DNA of 64,000 nt, from contig JASANH010001725.1 in the NCBI GenBank assembly GCA_030248295.1, forward strand, positions 186,001 through 250,000, in the 5' to 3' direction. Source of the stretch: Mesodorylaimus sp. YZB2_4. Lineage: Eukaryota > Nematoda > Enoplea > Dorylaimida > Dorylaimidae. The notes below the pieces were generated by a model. It was not told the origin of the DNA. It was given only the letters and a program-made list of their open reading frames with translations, and did no database searches. A program made the translations under genes and the position numbers. Shown here one piece after another: positions 23,801-36,783 of the stretch. How positions within the stretch are numbered: position 1 is the first letter of the stretch; every line of letters starts with the position of its first letter.

Positions 23801-26800
23801 CTTGGCCTATATACCGTATCGGTACCTGCCTAGAGCACGTGCGTGCAAGTTGGTCTTCACCTTCTTCTTGTTCTTCATCCAATTTTGGTGCCATGCGCCT
23901 CCTGGCGTCGAGGCGAGGAAGATGGGTCTCCAAATCGCGCGACTTCTTCGCGCCAATTCATGTCTTTTTCGCCAAGGGCCAGGCCGAGCCACGACCAAGG
24001 AAACAAATTGTCGCTTCTTACATAACCAACACGACTCCATTTTCCTTTTTCCAACGCCCCCAAACCACTCGATTAATTCGAACGAGTGTGCCCGGTCCAA
24101 CTTCGCCCATCGCCCTTTCTGCTCCGATGCTCGTCCTATCACTCTCTATGCCTCACCTATCGGCACTCGCCATCAGTGACTGTACCCACGCTAGCTAGCC
24201 CTTGCTCATGCCTGATTCGACATCGTAGATACCTCGTCGTCGACCAGGACAACTCACTTTTGTAACGTTATCCAGTGTGTCCCAATCTCACCCAGGATCT
24301 GTGCGCTCTGGTTGAATGTTGGGGTTTTTGTATTGCTTTTTCACCAAGCCCATCCGTTTTGGTTTTTTTTCATACTGACTTCGTCCTGAGCACTTCAAAA
24401 ATGAGTCAGTTTCGTCAGCTTTGAGCGATAAGGGGCAACGACGTGTTGATATAACAACGCGCACGGCACGAGAGGAAATGTGTGCTGGGTCTCTGAGATC
24501 GCCCGAAGTCGATTCTGGCGCTTATTTGATCCCTGATGAATTTGGACTCAACAGCAGCAGAAATTATGGGCTTCCACTTTTGTCTCTATGATTTAAACTT
24601 TAGTTCCGTTCTGGAGACTTTGGGTGTATTTTTACTAATGCACCCAAGCAGGCTCTTCCCAAGTTTGCTCTCCCGATCAGAGAGAAACTGGCTTCCTTAA
24701 CATGCTCTTTTCGTTTTCTACCTAATATGGTGATTTTTTTGAATCTCGATTCTAGTTCGCATTCTGCATTTGGAATCGTATTAGCGCGGGCCGACGTAAA
24801 GGCGTCAACGATGATGAACTAGACTGGCGTCATCGTTTTACATAGTCGGTATTCATGAATGAATGGTGTTCGGGGTCTCGGCTAGGAGCACTATTAGCTT
24901 CTTCCGTAAATGTATGCGGCCACTTTTTTTAAGGCGAAACTAAAATCGTAGGTGGGTGGCGGGGCGATGCGATAAACGATAGTGATTTGTATTACTATTA
25001 CGCTAAATTACTATGCGATGCGTTGTGCATAGAGTACAGTAGACCCTATGCCCGTACCTGGCTTGCTTCAAAGCGGCCCAAGCTGAACGGCGCCGTCGGG
25101 TCGGCCTAAATTTTCGTGCGTCGGCGATCGACTCGCGGATTAGCTGCCGAAACCATACTCGTGCATGGCTTCTCTACCGTATTGAGCCAGCGGGCGGGGG
25201 TGTGCTACGTGTTATCAAACCTGCCAGCCGTCCTTCTTCGCAGTCGTGTAAATTGCTCCGGAAACAGACGCATCGCCCATTCCGACTGAATCAGTCTTGG
25301 ACAGCAAAGGTCTCTGGCTTGAGTTATCCCGATCAACGTCTCTTCCTGTCGTGACATTGAGGCGCTTTGAGCCGTCGCGCAACGGACACAAAGTGCAAGT
25401 AAGTAGAGCATAATGCTTGAGTTGAATGCAGTGTCTGCGATTTTGCCTTGTTTCGGAGTTCTAGCGATCCGGCTCGATTGGGTTGGTGATTGGCGATCAG
25501 TGTCCTGGCCGGGTCTGTCTGGGTCTGACAGTGACGGCTGCTTGATCTTGGTAGGCAGAGAGTGATTCGTGCCATCCGGCTATCCCCTCTCCCCGACCTC
25601 CATGATCTCAATCATTGCGCAATCCCCATTGACCGTCTCGATTCGACTTTTTTCTGGTGTTTGCTTCTTTGGGGTTAGCGATCTAATTTCGGCTCATCCT
25701 CTCGCTTGTCATACATCAAGTCGAATCCGCCAATTTTCCATTTTCGTACCGATTTTACGCAAACTGGAAAGGTTGATTGGTTGGTTTGCTAAAAACAGCT
25801 TTCACTCGTGTCGGCTGCAATTACACTTTTGGAAGATGGCTTTTTTCTAAATGCACTTTTCGACTTATATAAGGCTGGCGGCTAAATGCGTTCTTGCTTG
25901 ACGTGCTCTCGTTGCGCTCTAAGGGAGCGAGACTCGACCAAAAAAAACCGGATCACTCTTCAAGGTCGCTCCTCGTTTTCGCTATTATGTTCGATTTCGA
26001 CGCAACAGTGCGTTAATGCCATTCTCGCTTGTGCAATCGACACCCTCGTAGCTAACCATAACTTGTGTAGCTGGCTGCAAACCACGTCCACCCTCGAACT
26101 GTGCCGCACTTGTGCGCGAGTGGGCCTTCTACGTACTGCACGGTACAAAAGGTCTGTTATGCGCCAGCTGCATCGTTTCGCTTTCTGGCATTAGAAAACG
26201 GAAAGCCCGGTTTTTTCCTTTCTCTTTATGCCCTTACCAGGTGCCTGTTTAGGCAAAGAAGCTCGATCATATATGCCGATTAGGTTTTTGGCCTTGCTGA
26301 TTGGTACAATGCCACCCGAATAGACGGCGCCGAGGGCTGGATAAGGAGATGGAGAGTCGAACAGGTTAATAGCGATGGTTTGTTCCAGTTGAACAGTTTC
26401 GATTGCAAACTGACGCAGTTTGGGAACGGGATTCCCCCGGGATCGCAAGTTTTCCACCTTTCTCTTCGTTGTTCTGGTGAAATCGCGTGGGAACGATTAT
26501 TTATAAATGGCCTTTTTCCAACATGTGGGAAGTGAGGCTCGTCTCAACTTACTTAAAATGTTCTTAATACAGTGGAAAAACGAATTCGTCTTCCTGACTT
26601 TCTGTGCTCGTTTCGCGCGTGTCTGACTTTGTACGCACTGCATATGTTACGGGCCAGTTGGCGGCAGGGTCGTTATTGTGCCCAACCTAATATGGCCATT
26701 CACAGCCAGCAGAAATGAACTCGCTAAACTACTTTTCTTTCTTTTCCTCATAGGCGGTTGCTGGGCGCTAGTTGAGGGCCAGTGAACAAATACACTGATA

Positions 26801-26805
26801 AGGAC

Positions 26806-29800
26806 ATGATGGAGATCGCATCTGATGGCCGCGTGGCGCCTTTCGTCAAGATCGTCACCGATCGCTCTGGTCGAGCACCAAACCCGACTGCACCGATCGG
26901 GTGTGGTCCGAAGTTGAGCGGTGGCGCAGTGACGCTGGCCAAGATCATCAGTGATCACGCACTTCGTTACCCCACCTTGGCGCCTTTGGATTGCAGCTCG
27001 AAGCTGAATGAACGGGCAGCGGACGACAGGGACAGCGATCGGAAGCCCCCCAAGACGCTTCCTGCGCAAGGTATGGGTCAGGATCCGTGCATTGGGCTGG
27101 AAGTATTCCGTATTCCTCGCGGTATCTAGGACCTACAGTACCCCAGCTGCCCGATCCACCCGCGCATTGTTTATAGTCGTGTTAATATAGTATTATCTAT
27201 TTTTAGATTCGCTATCCTCTTTATTGCCACGCCCACACCACCTGAACATTGCCCCTTCTCGCGGTGATTACTGTGATTGGTCCGATATGAAAGAGTCGGA
27301 ATTCGAAGAAAAATGTACTTATCATGTGCGTGATCGCACGCCTACAAACGATACTGTTTGCTCGGCATCGGATCGTGCAACCGTACCGGTACTGCTCGCC
27401 AAAGAGACGTTGCCCAATAGTTTGGCACTGCTCCCTTCCCAGCACCAAGAAGGGGTAGGTGTGCAAGTGTCACTTGTCACAAGACAAATCAAAATCTCGT
27501 CTGTTTAGGAAATCGGCGTTTGGAGCACGGACGAACCGATTCCGAGAGGTACTCGCTTCGGTCCCTTGGTGGGTGTCAATTATGCCAAAGATGCTGTACC
27601 AAACAAGTTGGACCGAAAGTACTTCTGGCCGGTAAAATATTTTGAGTGGTCTGTGCTTCTAGTTTGCATTATTTGTCTCTGATTTAGGTACACAACAATA
27701 ACGAAATCGCCTTTTTCATCGACGCCTTCGAAGAAGAAAAGAGCAATTGGATGCGATACGTGAATCCGGCTCGTAACACCAAGGCCCAGAATCTCGTCGC
27801 GTGCCAAGTAAGTTTCCGTCGGGTAGCTATCGTTACAGAGCCCCGGAATGCGATTGGTCAGCCTGGCGACCAATGGCGGCTTGCCGCCCCAGAGCCGCCG
27901 CCACAAACCATTGGGCTTTCTCGTTATTCCCTTTCACAACAAAAAAAGCTTCAGTAGCAGGAGTGTTTTGAAGTTGGGAGACCATTGCAAGTTATGAGGC
28001 CACCCTGACCTTTTTTGTGTCCTTTCTCATTCGTCATGGTGCTTTTTATAGATCGACTCGCACATCTACTTTTATACGGTCAAAGCGGTACCACCGTTCA
28101 CAGAGTTGTTGGTTTGGTACTGCAGGGACTACGCTTTACGGCTTAATTATCCACCATCGTTAGACCACAACTTAATCGAACAGAAATTCAGTAAGTCTAT
28201 ATCTTGGTCCAATTACGCCTTCTGGCATCGTGCCCGTTTGCGCATTGAGAGCGCGTCCATTATGTTACACCAGCCTGCCATTGCTCACGGTTTGAATTTA
28301 AGATATTAGGACAGCAACAGGAGTGTATTGAGTCATTCTTCATGCCTAACCTGCTTTTATGTGGTACAAAGGGGAAAGTTCGGCATTTCTTCTAAGTGCT
28401 GCTCATCTCGTGGGTTACTGTAACCGCTCCAGCACACTTTTAGGGGAGCAATTTCAAACATCATCGGACGTAGCATGGAATCGAGACCCGTGCTACCTGT
28501 CCAGTGCCCAGCTATCACCACCTGAAAGTCAACGCACGGGCCAATCGGACGATGGATATCACAGCCACGACCACTCGGCCACACCACCCGCCGGCTCGGG
28601 CTTGAATGGCAGCGGGACAAATCCCGAGCAAGCGGCCTCGACCAGCGATACTGATTCGAGTAGTAACGATATCGCCATCGATTACAGCACCCGAAGGCGG
28701 CCACTCGAAGGAACGCTATCCTTTACTGACCAAGCATCACCTAAAAGTTCTGTTTTGGCACGATTTGAGAAATGCAGTGTGATCGATCGAGGAATTCGCA
28801 GTTTCTCGACACCCGATGATCGCGACGACAGTGATCGATTCTCCGCCAAGACTGATTCAACTCCGTTATCTTCGCGACGTCATAGCGATCAGCCCCAACA
28901 CGAACCATTGAACCGTGGTGTTATACGAATGTTGGTCAAAAGGCCATTGGCCAGTGGCACGCAGGAAGATTTTCGAGGATCGAAAATCGACAGTCGATCG
29001 CCATCGATCTCCGTTTTGCAAAGAAACTTTGCTCAGCATTCAACGCCTTCGATCGTCCCGCCTACTTCCGTATTTGGATTAGACTACGCTCAACACGCCC
29101 ATTTGGCTAAGTTCAATACCTTGGCCCAGCCGTCGCTTTGGAATTCACCGACCACACCATCCCCCATGGGGTATCCTCACTATTTATCGTCCCCTCTCGG
29201 TCAATACTATTCCTCATTTCTGGCCGGCGCCTTCGCCCGTCCCATCCACGATATGATATCCAGCTCGGGTGGCTCGTTTGCCTCGTCACCCCTTTCTCCC
29301 TTGTCTAGCCCGTTGGACTTGAGCTGTTCGAACCTGGCTCGTCACCTGAGTAATGGCGGAGCTGGACACTTGCTGAGTAGTACGCCATTGAACTCCGGCA
29401 TGGCCAGTTTGAAAGATACGCTAGCTGCTGCTATGGCCACAGCCGCCAACGGAGCACCAGTCTCGAACAGTAGATCACTATCCGCAAGCACATCTGGCTC
29501 ATCGTCCGCCAGTGGCTTGGAAAGTCGACCTGGCGCCACGTCGTCCAACGGCTCGCTGATGAAGATCAATGGTAAAACACGTTATCAATGCCCGAGCTGC
29601 GGAAAAGTTTTTGGCCAGTTGTCCAACTTGAAAGTGCATATAAGAACGCACACTGGAGAACGTAAGTGAAGCAGTTTTGGACGTCCGTCGACAGTTTAAA
29701 AATTATATTTTTTAGGCCCTTTCAAATGTGATATTTGCAAAAAAGAATTCACGCAGTTGGCGCACTTGCAAAAGCACAATTTAGTACATACAGGTATGTC

Positions 29801-30583
29801 GCGGGGACAGTGCTTGTTAGTCGGAAGGATACTGTAGCTCGCTTCAGACAGCTCGTACTGATTGATTGATTGCTCATCTGAATTGCCCGAGTGTACCAAG
29901 TTTCATACTTTCCACTTTCAGGAGAGAAACCGCACGAATGCGAAGTGTGCCATCGTCGCTTCAGCAGCACTAGCAATTTGAAAACTCACCTTCGATTGCA
30001 CAACGGCCAGAAACCTTACTCATGCGATCAGTGTCGCAAGGAATTCACGCAGCACGTTCATTTGAAATTGCACAAGCAAGTGCACAACAACGAACGACCT
30101 TTCCAATGTTCAACGTGCAAAAAATGCTACGTCAGCCCGAGTGGTTTGCGCACCCATTGGAAAACCACTTCATGCAAGCCCACACCAGCCGACGCCTATC
30201 AACAACAGATCTTATCACCGTCATCCGACGGCGTTTTGGGAATTCGAGATGGTTCCAGCTGCAGCGCCAGCAGTTGCACTAGTGGCACGCGAGATGCAGA
30301 AGAGGAACAGCTGGGCGAAACTGGTATTGGCATTGACGAGGGGGACCAGGAAGCTTCCTCCCTACTGCTCTTGTCCGACACCCATATACATGGTAATGGA
30401 ATGCAGGAAGGTGAGAATGGAAATGGGGCCAGTGATTTTCATATGGACATCGGTAATAGCAGAAATGATTCTCGTAAGCGCATCCGACGTGGCCCTGCTA
30501 GCCTAACCAAGAAACGTGCTTGTATGAGAGGGGAGGACGAGGAGGGGGGTGTGTCCAGCACGACCACCACTCAAATGATCTAA
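26806..30583 (+). CDS. blmp-1: BLMP-1 / PRDM1 (Blimp-1) zinc-finger transcription factor
   Basis: Nuclear DNA-binding repressor of the PRDM1 family that controls developmental timing and terminal differentiation. Exons: 26806-27070, 27207-27454, 27509-27631, 27688-27807, 28052-28190, 28444-29661, 29716-29793, 29922-30583; phases agree and the product is about 950 residues. EFEEKCTY near residue 120 matches the segment ahead of the PR domain. The PR/SET domain (about 172-285) has [28 protein letters not shown] and [12 protein letters not shown] long Ser/Pro-rich linker follows (about 300-678). Five C2H2 fingers start at 681 with the conserved [35 protein letters not shown] and [10 protein letters not shown] helices; the fifth finger ends in an extra Cys (C2HC). 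After the fingers lies an acidic, Ser-rich tail. Exon 1 (residues 1-88) is supported only by open frame, donor and matching phase; a start at the later ATG 27286 is the alternative. Confidence 0.92.
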
Positions 30584-31790
30584 GATGCTCGCTAACCTCT
30601 GCTTTTGATGTGGGCAACTGTAATTACCCTGTTGATATGTCTCTGATTGCTGCATATAATTATTCACCTCGCAGCTTATACATATGTAATCTATAATCGA
30701 CATTGTTAATGTCGCGTGCACCAAAGATCTGACGCGAAGCTTTGTTCCGTTGACCCCCTAGCACATCTTAGCCCTTGTGTCGTGCCAGATTTAACCGTGT
30801 ACATTTTTTGAGTCCGCGTGAACTTTTTTGCGTACATGATAATTTGTGCAATAGATTTCCAAATTTTTGGCTCTTACCAGCGCTTTTTTAGGTTTTGCGT
30901 CATTCTGTAGTTTTTCCTGCAATTTTGTGGCTTTTGCTTTTCCGGTAATCGTCTTTGCCTGTGAGGGACCTCAATTGAACCAATGCGATGGCCTTCGTTC
31001 GATTATGCACACCGAATGGATGAGCGCCTTTTTTGACAGTAGTTCGTGCTTTTTTGAATGACCTAATTTGTCAGCAATGCTTTTTCTTGCCTTAATTCGC
31101 GAGTCGACTCTAGCGAGGTGACTTCTGGGGATGCGAGTCTGTGCACCTTTCTTCGTGTCTGGCCTGGGATAGGTGATCACTTACCAGTGAAATAATGGGT
31201 GTATTAGAATGTGATGATGAGGATTTAGATTACTAAGTACACAATGTCAGATTTTAGGTTTTCTTGTCCGAAATGTTTACTAATAGGTGTGAGCGGTGTG
31301 TGCCTGATTGGAGATGATTGGATTTACGAGACCAAGAGATTGCTGCATTTGATTATTGCCAGTGTGAGTTTGATTAAAGTTGCAAGAGAGGGCTGGAGCG
31401 CTTGTATGAACTGACTGTACAACATGACGGTGAGTTACATTGGCCGATTTGGTTCAGGTTTTTGGATAACCCCCTTCGAGTGCAGTTTAAATGTTGACAG
31501 CTGGCGCACTCGCCAATTAGCCACAGGCCACCTGTACCATTCGTATGCAGGCTCGCCACTCCTCCACTATTTTGAACTATGCACGTGTGACATTGAAGGA
31601 GAAGCTCGACTTCTTATTTCCACATGTGTGTAACGAGAAACTAAGTAAAATGAGATCTCAATATCAGACACATATCAGCACTGACTCGACGGTCGATGGG
31701 TATGTTCACATGGCAAGGGCTGGCGGCGCAGCGGCACTACATGACTTCGAGCAGGCTCTTGATAAAGCCAGTAGTGTAGATAGTAGAGTA
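30584..31790. other. convergent intergenic region
   Basis: Lies between the ends of blmp-1 (plus) and the Ly6 gene (minus), so it should contain both 3' UTRs. Only short frames are seen, including 31545-31814 on plus, which overlaps the end of the Ly6 gene and has no family similarity. Confidence 0.5.
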
Positions 31791-32401
31791 CTATCGATGA
31801 CTATGACTGAGTAGTGAGACCAAGAACCAGGCCCACATTGAACACACGTAAGAAATAGCACCGTGAGCAATGGCCTTGTTACTGGTGGACGCAAAGGGGA
31901 CATTATTGCCATTGCAACGTTTTCCTCGACAAGGACACACGTGCACAAAGTGCTCAAACAGTTTCTGCCCCTTGCCGTTGGCAGAAGTGTCTTTTGGTTC
32001 GATCGCTAATAGCAATTTGGCCGGAATATTGAAGCATTTATTCGAAGCTGCTTGAGCCGATATTTTCTTCACTGTTCCATCTTCCAGCTCCCGAATCACT
32101 AAACGCGTGGAACAGCCTCTAATGTAGTTGTAGCCTACTGTAACGCCTGTAAAGGAAGTGCAATCCGTCGTCAGCCATCTTGGAGTGAATCGCGGTGGCA
32201 TACCTCCAACTATCTTTCTTTCGGCAATGGTAAGGCAAGGCCCAGGGCACATTCTCGTTCCAATCGGTGGTCTGGCAACGTCCGGGTGCGAGCATAAATC
32301 GCTGAAGTTTGCAGGCAGATAATAGAGTAAGGTGAGATCAGTGAACGAATTGGCGTAGACTCTGGACATGCAACTAAAACATTCTGAGGACAACGGAGTA
32401 C
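31791..32401 (-). CDS. Ly6-type GPI-anchored protein, ODR-2/HOT-like (5' exon not found)
   Basis: Two exons are clear: 32401-32204 and 32146-31791 (stop 31793-31791), split by a 57-nt intron. The product begins with the mature domain ECFSCMSRVYANSFTDL and has about ten cysteines in Ly6-like spacing, the words GVTVGYNYIRGCSTRL and FVHVCPCRGKRCNGNN (a terminal C-x-C...CN signature), then a hydrophobic tail SYVCSMWAWFLVSLL ending SHSHR, which fits a GPI-attachment signal. ODR-2 and HOT proteins of nematodes share the early CFSCMS and the IRGC words and act on neurons; similarity was judged by eye. The first exon, which should carry the signal peptide and end in phase 1, must lie upstream of 32402, but I could not place it. 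Confidence 0.7.
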
Positions 32402-35400
32402 CTGAAAGTAAATGTGTGATTAGGGACCCGCCGCCATTTCACATGGGTGCCAGAGACGGGGAGGGGGCGGATAAGGCGATCGTTGGAACTGACTAGAAAA
32501 TGGTTCGTGAAACGTAAGGTCCAAGAGGATCGCCTACTTATGCACTTCAGAACACTCGCAAGGTGTGTTCCACTACCAAGCGCAAGAGATCTCCCACTAC
32601 CATAATTTCTGTCGGCTCCCTTATCTAGTTGCATCAGGCGGCAGAATGTCAAGTTGACAAAGTACACTCTCAAGGTCGTCATGTCGGGATGACGATCGAT
32701 TCTTGGACTGTCTTCTTCTATTCTTGTAGGAAAAAAACGGGTCCTTAAAAATTGATGAGAAGTTTCTGAATCGACAGCTGCCAACATGTGGTGCCTTATT
32801 GTCTTACAATATATTGAAGGCCGGAAACTAGAAAGATGATGCTGATTGAGCTCTTGGTCAAGGTTCAAGTCGGGGAGAGCGTGCTTACGTGCAGCTAACA
32901 GCGTGTTACTGTTTCTAATTTACTTCGATTATGAACACTGAAAACAGAGGTGAATCAAAATTAAAATTCGGGCCAAGCCAGATCAGTGTCGGGATAACTA
33001 GGATCGGATGTTAGGACAGATCTGGATTGTGGTGAAGGGAGCACTGTCATGTGAGTAACGTCATCACTTCTCTCACTTATCATCAGCAGGGCTCTGGTAA
33101 TTTGGAATGTTTCCGCTCGGAATAACTTCCTTACTCATGAATAATAAGCACTGCACTAGCCATGCTGATCGTGAGAGCTGCGCAGATGGGTCTCGCGACT
33201 GTCTAATCGCACGGGTAAGTGTTTTACAGTTTCCTATGGCGCGGAAAATCTCCAATGATGCTTCTAAAACACAAAAAATAATAGTCACCAAGCCTAAGAC
33301 TACTCTAGCCAGCCAATCAGGCCTCGATCAAACTACTGTAAGTGATAGATGAGAGACAGGCAAGCGAAACCAAGGCGGACACTCACGATGGCCCTGAAGA
33401 AGTAATGGGATAGGTGACGTACTTGTGGCTTGGGTCCTTGTTTCGATCCTAGTCGCCAGCCATACGGAATAGAGGAAATAGAAGTAGAGCGGCCGATACC
33501 AGCAAACGGTGTGCGAGAGGCCCGAAGTCGCTCGAGAGGGGACGTGTTTCATGGCTAACGTAGGCTGCCCTTAGATGAGCAGTGGACGACGGTAATCGAG
33601 ACTCGAAGACAGGAGGGTTTATAAGGTAAGCGAAGGGGCGCGGGTCCTGGGAAACCTGTTTATAATTACTCTTTCCAAAGACGGCTTCAAATGGCATAGT
33701 TGGCGCGGGGCACAATTCCGCCCAAGGTTCGTTGTGACAGCCTCGGCGCGCACGGGCGCGACAAAGTCATTTTTCGAAGCGAACTGTGTTGACGCTCGAA
33801 TAAGCCAAAATTGATTAGCTGCCGACTCTGACACGCCTATTTGGCCTATGTCAAGGTCCGCGGGCTCACGTCGAGCTCTATCTCCCAATGACAATTACAC
33901 AAGAGCAGCTGCCGCCCCGAAGGCCATGGATCAACGCATTTAATTATGGCCGCCTCCCATGGCCAGTGTTCTTGACGAGTTGACAAAAGGTATCTCGCCG
34001 ATTCGACCCAAATTAGACCTATTAACTCCGCTTTAATGCCCGTCCCGATATCGGAAATCTGTGATCAACACGCCAATCTCTCGGCGCACACTTTTCCTGT
34101 CACGCTACGCGCCAATCAGGTCGCGAGGGCACAACGAGTTAGCCAGAAAATGTGGGTGCAAGCGGTCGCGACCAAATCCGTCTCCTCCATCCGATGCAAT
34201 GAGGCACGATGACCGACTCGGTAAACAGAGATGGGGAGCCAGGTGCACCCGAGGTGAATCGGCTTAATCTAGGCCAATGGCTTTAATTATGCATGGAGAG
34301 GCTGGCAGTAGCAACCTATATTTCCAACTAAATTGCTTTTCTTGATGAGCCCACTTTGCGATCTCGGCTGATAAAGGTAGCACATAGCCTTTTAGCCCCC
34401 CCCCCCCCCTATTTCCACCGCGCTACTAACTCACACTACGGGCTCTGTGCTTTTCGCACACCTCCTATTCTCGATTCTCGCTTTTAATATTCAAGCATCA
34501 GCCATAATGCCCCCACACAGGAGACCCTCCTTATTCTAAACATAGTAACGAGTTTTCCAAACCTAGCCCGCTTGACCCGACCGAACAGACTCATGCACGA
34601 ACCAAGGACTGGTGGGCAGGGTCGGGCACCGAGTCTAATCAGCAATACGAAAACGTAAATCTTGGCACATACGAGCAATGAAACAGGCGACAGCCTAAAT
34701 GGCCCTGTGGCATGGTGACTGATTTGGTTTCGCTCGGGTTGCGCACTCATTTATTTTACGGGCCGTTTGAGCTTGGGAAACCAATATTGCATGGTCGCAG
34801 TCGACACTGAAGGATGCCTATGCGAGTCGAGCATGCAGACTTATCATGCACGGAGATCGGGATACTTTAGGGATGTGTGCGAATGCAAGAAGCACTGGAA
34901 AACGGAGACTGGGGTATAGTTTGGTGAGGAAGGTGAATGATTACAGGTCAGGACACAACAGGTCCCACCTTCGTAGCTATTCAAAAGCGATTGTGGCAAA
35001 GCCTATTTTTTCCAGTGTCCAGCAGCAAGGTCTTGCGGGGGCCAGCAAAGGAAAGCTTTTCTCTATGCGCCTCCATCCGGAGTACTGCATCTGCTGGTAA
35101 AGGCGGAAACTTACAGTAGAGGACTTCCATTCCGCAGTTAACAAAGCGGACTAGGCTTTTAGGTGTCCTCTCATGTCCTTCATGCTGAGTTGCTCTTATT
35201 TTGAATAGATCTACCGGCGCGTCTGCTGGTAGTCACGGAAGCTCTCACTGATAACTGACACGACTTAGTAGTGGTAGCAGTCGCATGTGCAACGAAGAGG
35301 AATCGACTTTCGATGTTTGCCACAGCGAGCATGGAAACCTGTGCTGCTTGTGACGTGCCATCCTTTTCTGACACTTACAGCAGAGTCAGCGAGCAAAGAC

Positions 35401-35514
35401 AGGTGCCGACTCTCACAGTCAGTTCTTTTTCCCTCGAGCTCTCACCATCGCATTCAACATTCTCTGCACAGCACAGTCATCACTCGTCTCCCATCTCCCA
35501 TCACAGCGCCGCCC
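32402..35514. other. region between Ly6 and TTBK genes
   Basis: Should contain the missing 5' exon(s) and promoter of the Ly6 gene and the 3' UTR of the kinase gene. A possible untranslated minus-strand exon at 32945-32889 sits between a TTTTCAG acceptor and a GTAAGC donor, but all frames close. A poly-C run lies at 34397-34410. No other gene is recognised. Confidence 0.45.
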
Positions 35515-36783
35515 TCACTTCTTCTTGTTGTCCTCGAACGACTTCTTGAGCATGGCCTCGCGCTCGCGATCGTCGACCATCATGGTGGCCATGGGCACGG
35601 CTTGAGTCGCTTGGAAGTGCTCGCCCTTGGGTTCCCAGTCGAGCGGACTCTCCGACGTGTAGCCTTTGCGTTGCTGGCACGTCTGCCAAGCGCGTTTGAC
35701 CAGATCGTAGTTGGGCTCGTCGGCGTACTGCAGTGTTATGGTGTGATCGTAGGCCTCCTGGTACTCGCGCGGGCAGCCTTCCAACAGGAGCTTTCCTCGC
35801 TGCGCCAACGACGCCTCCTTCGACTCGCCGATCTTGGCCATCATTTCCTGCTGCGACATGCCCCGCTGGAATGAAAGCAAGGCTTAGTCCTGGGAGGAAC
35901 TGTAGGCAAGAGGGACTTACGGTGAACTTGAGACTGTCCCACGGAAGCTTGCCGACCGAGATGTCGACGATCATGAACAGCCAGGACCACAGGTCGTCGC
36001 GACGAGACAGCTCTTCCTCCTTGTGGCAGGCGGGCGAGGCGAAGCGCACTGTTCCTCGAAAGCCCAGTCGATCACGCGGTCGTCGATGCGATCCATCGGG
36101 CCTGGTGTACTTGCGGCACATTCCGAAGTCGAGCATGTAGATGCGATGCGTGTCCGGCTCGCGACCGACGGCGAAGTTTGCTGGCTTTAAGTCCCGATGC
36201 AGGTACCTGAAGCAGAAGGGTAGGTTAGCGGGAGCTACACAATAAAACGTCATATCCTTACCCGATCTTGTGCAGCTCTTGAATCGACTCCAACGTCTCG
36301 ATGCCGACGAACAGCGACGTGCACAGGCTGAACTGTTTCGAGCGTCCTTGACCGTGGCCGACGGCTTTCTTCAGGTCGTCCAACGATTTGCCGATCAGCG
36401 ACATGATGAGGAACCGGAACCGATCAGTCTGCCCGACCGTGATGTAGCGGCAGAAATGCTTGGCGTTGATGTCTCGCAGGGCCCGCAACACGTCTCGCTC
36501 CATTGCCAGCAGCTTCATGTAGTCGGGGATGTCCTTGGCTTCGACCTGAACAGAAACGGTCGAATCAGGAGCAGGTCTGGGGGGGGGGCGGCGAGAGGGG
36601 CCAAAGGCAGCCTACCTTCAAGGCGTAGTGCTGGTTCATATGCTCTCCCTCGACGATGCCTTTGACTTCGTAGACTGCGCCGAACCCACCTTCGCCCAAC
36701 ACGCGCACGTTTTCCCAGCGACCGTCCAACACCGCGCCCACGGCGATGAACTTCTTCTCGTCTTCCACCTTCTTTGATCCCAT
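35515..36783 (-). CDS. tau-tubulin kinase-like (TTBK, casein kinase 1 superfamily) protein kinase
   Basis: Ser/Thr kinase of the CK1/TTBK group, a family much expanded in nematodes where many members are testis or sperm expressed. Exons: 36783-36616, 36545-36262, 36206-35921, 35865-35515; 362 residues. Visible motifs: GEGGFGAV at 31-38, Lys56 in YALK, HRDLKPANFAVG with Asp156, DFG Asp177 in MLDFGMCRKY, GTVRFASPACH, RRDDLWSW and KLPWDSLK. The kinase domain fills almost the whole protein; the short tail is charged (DDREREAMLKKSFEDNKKK). Coding exons are clearly GC-richer than the flanks. An upstream in-frame start at 36858 exists, but MGSKKVEDEKK is the more family-like start. Which TTBK subfamily member this is cannot be told. 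Confidence 0.88.

Larger units (their letters stand above)
19749..26805. other. long intergenic region upstream of blmp-1
   Basis: About 7 kb with no gene I can support. It contains a nested hairpin (20236-20370), GCCTAA-like words (20604-20650) and three 18-bp tandem units (20834-20887). Open frames of 110-170 residues at 21461-21796 and 23451-24198 occur on both strands without family similarity. Being 5' of a developmental transcription factor, the region is the natural place for its enhancers and untranslated exons; that is inference. Confidence 0.5.

Noticed and set aside
23451..24198. Frames of 111-168 codons on both strands
   Set aside because: Several frames are open at once, which points to composition; no domain, signal peptide or supporting splice sites.
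28357..29569. Antisense frames opposite blmp-1 exon 6
   Set aside because: Shadows of the real plus-strand coding exon.
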